A DNA stretch of 33,157 nt from Candidatus Woesearchaeota archaeon (GTDB taxonomy: Archaea; Nanobdellota; Nanobdellia; SCGC-AAA011-G17; PNOQ01): NCBI GenBank assembly GCA_018693795.1, contig JABHMJ010000052.1:1-33157 (forward strand), given 5' to 3'. The position numbers were made by a program, and so were the translations under genes. How positions within the stretch are numbered: position 1 is the first letter of the stretch; the number at the start of each line of letters is the position of its first letter. Shown in pieces: positions 29,049 through 33,157 of this stretch. Under the pieces are notes generated by a model, which was not told where the DNA came from, made no database searches, and saw only the letters and a list, made by a program, of their open reading frames with translations.

Positions 29049-30200
29049 TTAACTTATTTTAAATAAATCCACAAAAGTTAAAAATTCATAATTTGATGGA
29101 GATAATTCAATTATTACATTAACTAATTCACCAGAACAACATTCTTCAAAACAATCATTAACTCCTTGTGTAGTTCTTTTAGAAGAATCATACTCACAAA
29201 TCATTTCTTTATTTAACAAATTAGAATCTATCACATTATTTTCTAAAAACCAAAATTTAACAATACAATTTCCTGCCTGTTCACCCTGAATCTCATATCC
29301 ACGAAATATCCCCATAAACGGTTCAAAACCAAGAGCGAAAGTTCCTTGTGAAATCTCACACGATCCTAATCTAACTCCAAATGAATCAGTAAACCCGATG
29401 GCATCTTCAGGACCGCATAGCATTTCTGAAAGATCTTCACTATAACAATCTAATATGGTGTCTGGATTAGTAACAGAATATGTTTGATTTTCTTCAGGTT
29501 CTTCTTCCTCAATAACACAAATATTATTTGTACATTCATATCCATCAACACAACCAAAATCAGTTATACATTCAACACATGTCTGATGGATAGAAGGATT
29601 AGAACTACTATATACACAAACATAATTTCCATCATCACAGTTTGTGCATGTTTGTGTACAATCATCATTATTTGTACATCCAGGAATATTAGAAGGATCA
29701 ATATAACTACAATCTTGAGAGGTAGCAGGCTTATTTTTAGTTGTTTCACAAGAATTTAAATCTATACAATTTCTTGTTTGAATTTCTTGTTCTGAACAAG
29801 AACTCCAAGTTTCACAATTCCAATTCTCATTACACATATTTTCATGAATTTTTTTAATATAAATTTCTAAAACCATCTTCTCAATTCCATTTAATTTAAG
29901 TTGTATATCATAAAACCCATCATCATCTAAATCAAGTTTTATTTCTTCTCCCATTTCAATGTCTATTTGAGAAGGATTACCTTGAATAATTAAATTTACT
30001 GAATTACTATCTATAGAATTAACCTTTAGAGCATGTTCTTGATTATCAAACATAAATTTTTGTCCTTCATTTTCTTTTAAATGTAAATTAGTTCCTTTAG
30101 AGAATTCTTCATTTGAGATTATTTTTGTTTCTGAACATCCAAAAATAAAAATCAAACTAAAAACAAATATCATAAATAAATAATTTAATTTCATAATCAA
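29049..30200 (-). CDS. Cys-rich lipoprotein with TSP1-like module
   Basis: 383 aa; lipobox MIMKLNYLFMIFVFSLIFIFGCS; NENWNCETWSSCSEQEIQTRNCIDLNSCETTKNKPATSQDC (TSP1-like) plus a CTNNDDCTQTCTNCDDGNYVC Cys-rich stretch. Confidence 0.8.
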   Translation of the reverse strand: MIMKLNYLFMIFVFSLIFIFGCSETKIISNEEFSKGTNLHLKENEGQKFMFDNQEHALKVNSIDSNSVNLIIQGNPSQIDIEMGEEIKLDLDDDGFYDIQLKLNGIEKMVLEIYIKKIHENMCNENWNCETWSSCSEQEIQTRNCIDLNSCETTKNKPATSQDCSYIDPSNIPGCTNNDDCTQTCTNCDDGNYVCVYSSSNPSIHQTCVECITDFGCVDGYECTNNICVIEEEEPEENQTYSVTNPDTILDCYSEDLSEMLCGPEDAIGFTDSFGVRLGSCEISQGTFALGFEPFMGIFRGYEIQGEQAGNCIVKFWFLENNVIDSNLLNKEMICEYDSSKRTTQGVNDCFEECCSGELVNVIIELSPSNYEFLTFVDLFKIS

Positions 30201-30239
30201 TTTTGTATTTAAGGATTTAAATAATTAACTAAAAAAGAC

Positions 30240-30261
30240 TGCGCTGGCCGGGACTTGAACC
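30240..30261 (-). other. tRNA 3'-end-like fragment, att-like copy 3
   Basis: tgcgctggccgggacttgaacc; minus strand GGTTCAAGTCCCGGCCAGCGCA = T-loop plus acceptor 3' strand. No matching 5' half nearby. Confidence 0.65.
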
Positions 30262-30535
30262 AAATAGTTCAAGACGTGAAAATAGATAATCCAACTTTTA
30301 AGTAAACTAACTAACTTAGTCGGCCTTAATATACCTTTCTAATGCCTATAAGAAACCGATATCACATATAAGAAACCTATTCCAATACAGAATCAACTCA
30401 AAAAGCCCCATTTACCTTGTAATCCCGTTAATATCTAGCGTGGGGCGTGACATATATGTATTACTATGGTCTAAATTGAATTTGAAATGAGATATTTAAT
30501 ACGTATAAGATAAATATACACGAAAAAATAATTTG

Positions 30536-30892
30536 AATCAAGGCATATCAAATAACATTGAATTAATTGCAAAGATAATTGTAAGCAATGGATTTATTTG
30601 ACTATTATTTACTCATCGACAGTGCTTTCAAATAATCATAATTATCAAATAATTACTTAATTTAGGGAAGTAATTTAAGTTTATAATCATTATGTTTTTG
30701 ATAATCTAACACTTAAAGGGCTGTGAGATATCCCAATCAATAAGCTTAATGATAAGGATAAAAGGAATTTGATTTAAGGCTTATATGAAACTCTTATCTT
30801 ATCCAAAAGAATAAACAGAAATTAATCGGCAGATAGGCTCGAAGTGTGTTCGAACCCATAGTTATTTGATATTTGATAACGCATGCCTTGAT
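30536..30892. ncRNA. Candidate structured noncoding RNA (family unknown)
   Basis: Closing long-range pairing ATCAAGGCAT-ATCAAATAAC with GTTATTTGATA-(11 nt)-ATGCCTTGAT; internal hairpins at 30566-30589, 30651-30675 and 30836-30856; no long ORF. Confidence 0.35.
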
Positions 30893-30899
30893 ATATGAA

Positions 30900-31001
30900 C
30901 TAAATAGCCCGGGAAGAAATGATGAATAGGGTACCCGCTAAAATCATAATTAGGCCCAGGAGTAAGAATTGATTTTTATTTAGTGTTTTTAGTTGTTTCA
31001 T
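30900..31001 (-). CDS. 33-aa single-pass membrane peptide, translationally coupled to the HNH gene
   Basis: MKQLKTLNKNQFLLLGLIMILAGTLFIISSRAI; its ATG overlaps the HNH stop (TAATG). Confidence 0.55.
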   Translation of the reverse strand: MKQLKTLNKNQFLLLGLIMILAGTLFIISSRAI

Positions 31002-31315
31002 TATAACCTCTTAACCTCTAAAGCTTTTTTCTTGTGTAAATCTCTATGGTCCTTATAATGTAATAGAATTAAATTCTCTCGTTTATTGTTCTCTCTGTCT
31101 TCATCTAGATGATGTACTTCAAATCCTTTTGGTATTTTACTTTTAGGAAAATACATTTTTTGGGCAACTCTCCTATGGGCCCAAACCCATTTCTTTTCTT
31201 TGTTATCATAATACTGTTGATATTGGTTTCCTTCTCTGCCTTTCATTCTAACTCGTAAAGGTTTACCATAATACTTGATTGTTTTTTCCTGGGATGTTAT
31301 TATTTTATTTTTCAT
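31001..31315 (-). CDS. Small HNH endonuclease
   Basis: 104 aa; KGFEVHHLDEDRENNKRENLILLHYKDHRDLHKK HNH signature. Confidence 0.85.
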   Translation of the reverse strand: MKNKIITSQEKTIKYYGKPLRVRMKGREGNQYQQYYDNKEKKWVWAHRRVAQKMYFPKSKIPKGFEVHHLDEDRENNKRENLILLHYKDHRDLHKKKALEVKRL

Positions 31316-31512
31316 TTTGATTTATTCCAAATATAGCTAACTATTAAAGCAATAATAAATATTGGGATAGTTACAAGAATTGCAGAAAGAATATTAAGTA
31401 AACCAAACCATTCTATTTCTTCTCCAGCAAAACTAAATATAGAGCTTATTCCTGCAAGGATTCCCCAAACAATTAGTGGAATTTTAAATACTTTCTTTTG
31501 TTTTTTATTCAT
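31312..31512 (-). CDS. Small two-TM membrane protein
   Basis: 66 aa, two hydrophobic segments; SD-like gagg upstream of the ATG. Confidence 0.6.
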   Translation of the reverse strand: MNKKQKKVFKIPLIVWGILAGISSIFSFAGEEIEWFGLLNILSAILVTIPIFIIALIVSYIWNKSK

Positions 31513-31529
31513 TTCTTATCCTCTTTCTT

Positions 31530-31569
31530 TTGTCGTCTTTCTGTTTTTGTGCGACAAGACTATGGCACT
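31530..31569. repeat. Repeated hairpin element, copy 1
   Basis: TTGTCGtctttctgtttttgtgCGACAAgactatggcact; inverted repeat TTGTCG/CGACAA. Confidence 0.7.
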
Positions 31570-31575
31570 TCTAGA

Positions 31576-31962
31576 CTACCCATGAACAGAACATTCACAA
31601 ACTAAAACCCCGTCATCATCACAATAATGAGATTTATACCTAACTGAAATACGAGTGTTCTCATGAAAATAACTATTACTTGGACAAACACCTCTACATT
31701 CTATTTCTAAAATCCAATTTCTTGTTTCTTCATCATTATATATTCTATTACTATTACCACCATAAATAGGGTCATTATTAATAATATCCTCACAATTACT
31801 GCCAGTGTTATATGTTGTTGGAACTTCAGATATTGCATTTTCTAATTCAATTTGTTCTAAGTTAGGAATCCTTATTCCAAAAAACCAGCTAATAGCATAA
31901 ACAACAATTAATATTGTTAAAATTGCGAAGAAAATATTAACCCAATTTGTTTCTTTGACCAT
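31576..31962 (-). CDS. Membrane-anchored hypothetical protein
   Basis: 128 aa; N-terminal TM (VNIFFAILTILIVVYAISWFFGI), Cys-containing exterior domain. Confidence 0.6.
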   Translation of the reverse strand: MVKETNWVNIFFAILTILIVVYAISWFFGIRIPNLEQIELENAISEVPTTYNTGSNCEDIINNDPIYGGNSNRIYNDEETRNWILEIECRGVCPSNSYFHENTRISVRYKSHYCDDDGVLVCECSVHG

Positions 31963-31991
31963 ACTAAAAACGATGAATAGTATTATTTAAA

Positions 31992-32032
31992 CTTGTCGTA
32001 AAACTTGTTTAGTGCGACAAGACCATGGCACT
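31992..32032. repeat. Repeated hairpin element, copy 2
   Basis: CTTGTCGtaaaacttgtttagtgCGACAAGaccatggcact; shares gtgcgacaagac(t/c)atggcact with copy 1. Confidence 0.7.
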
Positions 32033-32315
32033 AAAAACGCTCCCCTTTAATTGTTTAATTTTTAATAAATTTACACAGAGTATAAAGGGCTTTTAGTTAG
32101 ACCCCTTTTTAATTCTTTGAACGCCCTCATATGTCTAAAATACCCTACCTAAAAATTAACTAGTTTCTATATAAATAAATTAGTGTATAAAATAGAAGTG
32201 TAAGATTGACAAAATATAAATTAAACAGTGTATTGGTTATTTAACATCATTTTTTATATTTTAATATGGGAACGATTAGATAATTTTATAAAATAAGATT
32301 TCTAATTTTAATCAA

Positions 32316-32927
32316 ATGAAATGGTTAGCTTTACTAATCCCCTATATCTCTGCGATATTTGGTTTGTATGCCTTTAATAATATTTGGCTAGCAGTGGGAA
32401 TTTATCATATTTTAATTTTAATATTTTTAGCTTCAAGTAATAAATTAGATTTAGATAAAAATTTGTATAAAGGATGGGATTTAAAAATTGGTTGGTTGGC
32501 TATTGCGATTGGATTTTTAGCAGGCATTATAATATTCCTTACAATACCTCTAATTACAACAACAGAACACCTAAATAACGCCCTAGTTAATTTAGGATTG
32601 GGGAATATGAAATCTTTGTTAGTCTTTATTTTATACTGGTCATTCGTAAACCCCATTATTGAAGTTGTTTTTTGGAGGGGGTATTTACAAGATAAAAACA
32701 AAAAAATAGCCCCAATAGATTTCGCATTTTCAGGATACCACTTACTTTACCTTGTATTTTTAATACCTTGGCAATTCTTAATTTTTCCTTTTGTTTTTCT
32801 AGTTTTTGCTTCATGGATTTGGAGATGGATGGCCTATAAATATAAAGGATTACTACTCCCTGCCATATCGCATATTGCAGCAGATTTTACAGTTGTTTTA
32901 TCAGTTTATTTATTTTTAACAATATAA
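32316..32927 (+). CDS. CPBP-family intramembrane metalloprotease (CAAX protease-like)
   Basis: 203 aa, multi-TM; motifs NPIIEVVFWRGYLQ, FSGYHLL, ISHIAADF. Confidence 0.78.
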   Translation: MKWLALLIPYISAIFGLYAFNNIWLAVGIYHILILIFLASSNKLDLDKNLYKGWDLKIGWLAIAIGFLAGIIIFLTIPLITTTEHLNNALVNLGLGNMKSLLVFILYWSFVNPIIEVVFWRGYLQDKNKKIAPIDFAFSGYHLLYLVFLIPWQFLIFPFVFLVFASWIWRWMAYKYKGLLLPAISHIAADFTVVLSVYLFLTI

Positions 32928-33066
32928 TTGTTTGCCAAGCATAGCCACAGGGCAAAATGCAGCCGGAATTCAAGTAACCCCAAACCTGAAGTTCTATTTT
33001 CTAATTTATTAAATGAACCTCTTTCCTTGTCTAACAAACTAATGTAATTTAGATAAAAGAAAAATA

Positions 33067-33157
33067 TTATTTTCTTTGAAGGCCTCTATCTGACCTTCTC
33101 TTTCTTGGCTTTTTATCTCTTCCACGCTTACCGACATTCTTGGCGTGTTTTAGTCCA
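33067..33157 (-). CDS. 3' end of a basic protein running off the window (partial)
   Basis: Reads GLKHAKNVGKRGRDKKPRKRRSDRGLQRK then TAA; open to the window edge, strongly basic tail. Confidence 0.45.
   Translation of the reverse strand, partial: GLKHAKNVGKRGRDKKPRKRRSDRGLQRK

Noticed and set aside
29484-29759. ORFs 29484-29759 (+) and 29564-29749 (-) within the 383-aa lipoprotein
   Set aside because: Overlap a well-supported lipoprotein CDS; low-complexity Ile/Thr composition.
30836-30856. tRNA B-box-like gtgttcgaaccc
   Set aside because: No acceptor or D arm could be formed; better explained as a simple hairpin ggctcgaa-gtgtg-ttcgaacc.
30536-30892. RNase P RNA assignment based on acagaaattaatcggc
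   Set aside because: Only a partial resemblance to the ACAGAAnCCGGCUUA region, with no matching P4 5' strand; kept as an unassigned ncRNA candidate.
32405-32701. 98-aa minus ORF within the CPBP protease gene
   Set aside because: Antisense shadow ORF.
1-33157. CRISPR array or cas genes
   Set aside because: No regularly spaced 24-40 bp direct repeats and no Cas-like ORF were seen; the only tandem repeat is the coding 15-bp (VVDDP) repeat.

Overview
AT-rich archaeal window, probably a DPANN/Woesearchaeota-like genome. This rests on a PINA-type PIN-ATPase-KH protein, a DacZ-like diadenylate cyclase, an archaeal pilin-like gene and BRE/TATA-like boxes close to start codons. Left part (1-18 kb): conserved archaeal genes (PINA, TrmI-like methyltransferase, DacZ, tRNA-Arg) surround a large secreted Rhs/YD-repeat locus. 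That locus holds a 102-aa secreted protein, a ~1.9k-aa YD-repeat protein lacking the canonical RHS core but ending in a dockerin-like module, and a 2296-aa beta-propeller/PKD-like secreted protein. A separate 401-aa protein carries its own signal peptide, the RHS core and a variable C-terminal domain. Middle part (18.4-30.3 kb): an accessory region containing a tyrosine recombinase. It is punctuated by three fragments resembling a tRNA 3' end (att-like), two lipoprotein cassettes with a shared promoter sequence, truncated genes (EEP nuclease, AdoMet synthetase, unknowns), a shared palindromic operator, and hairpin-rich noncoding segments. Right part (30.3-33.1 kb): a ~360-nt stem-rich noncoding candidate RNA, a small HNH nuclease, a hidden 33-aa membrane ORF, a repeated hairpin element and a CPBP protease. 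All assignments come from reading the sequence and translations by eye; no database search was run.
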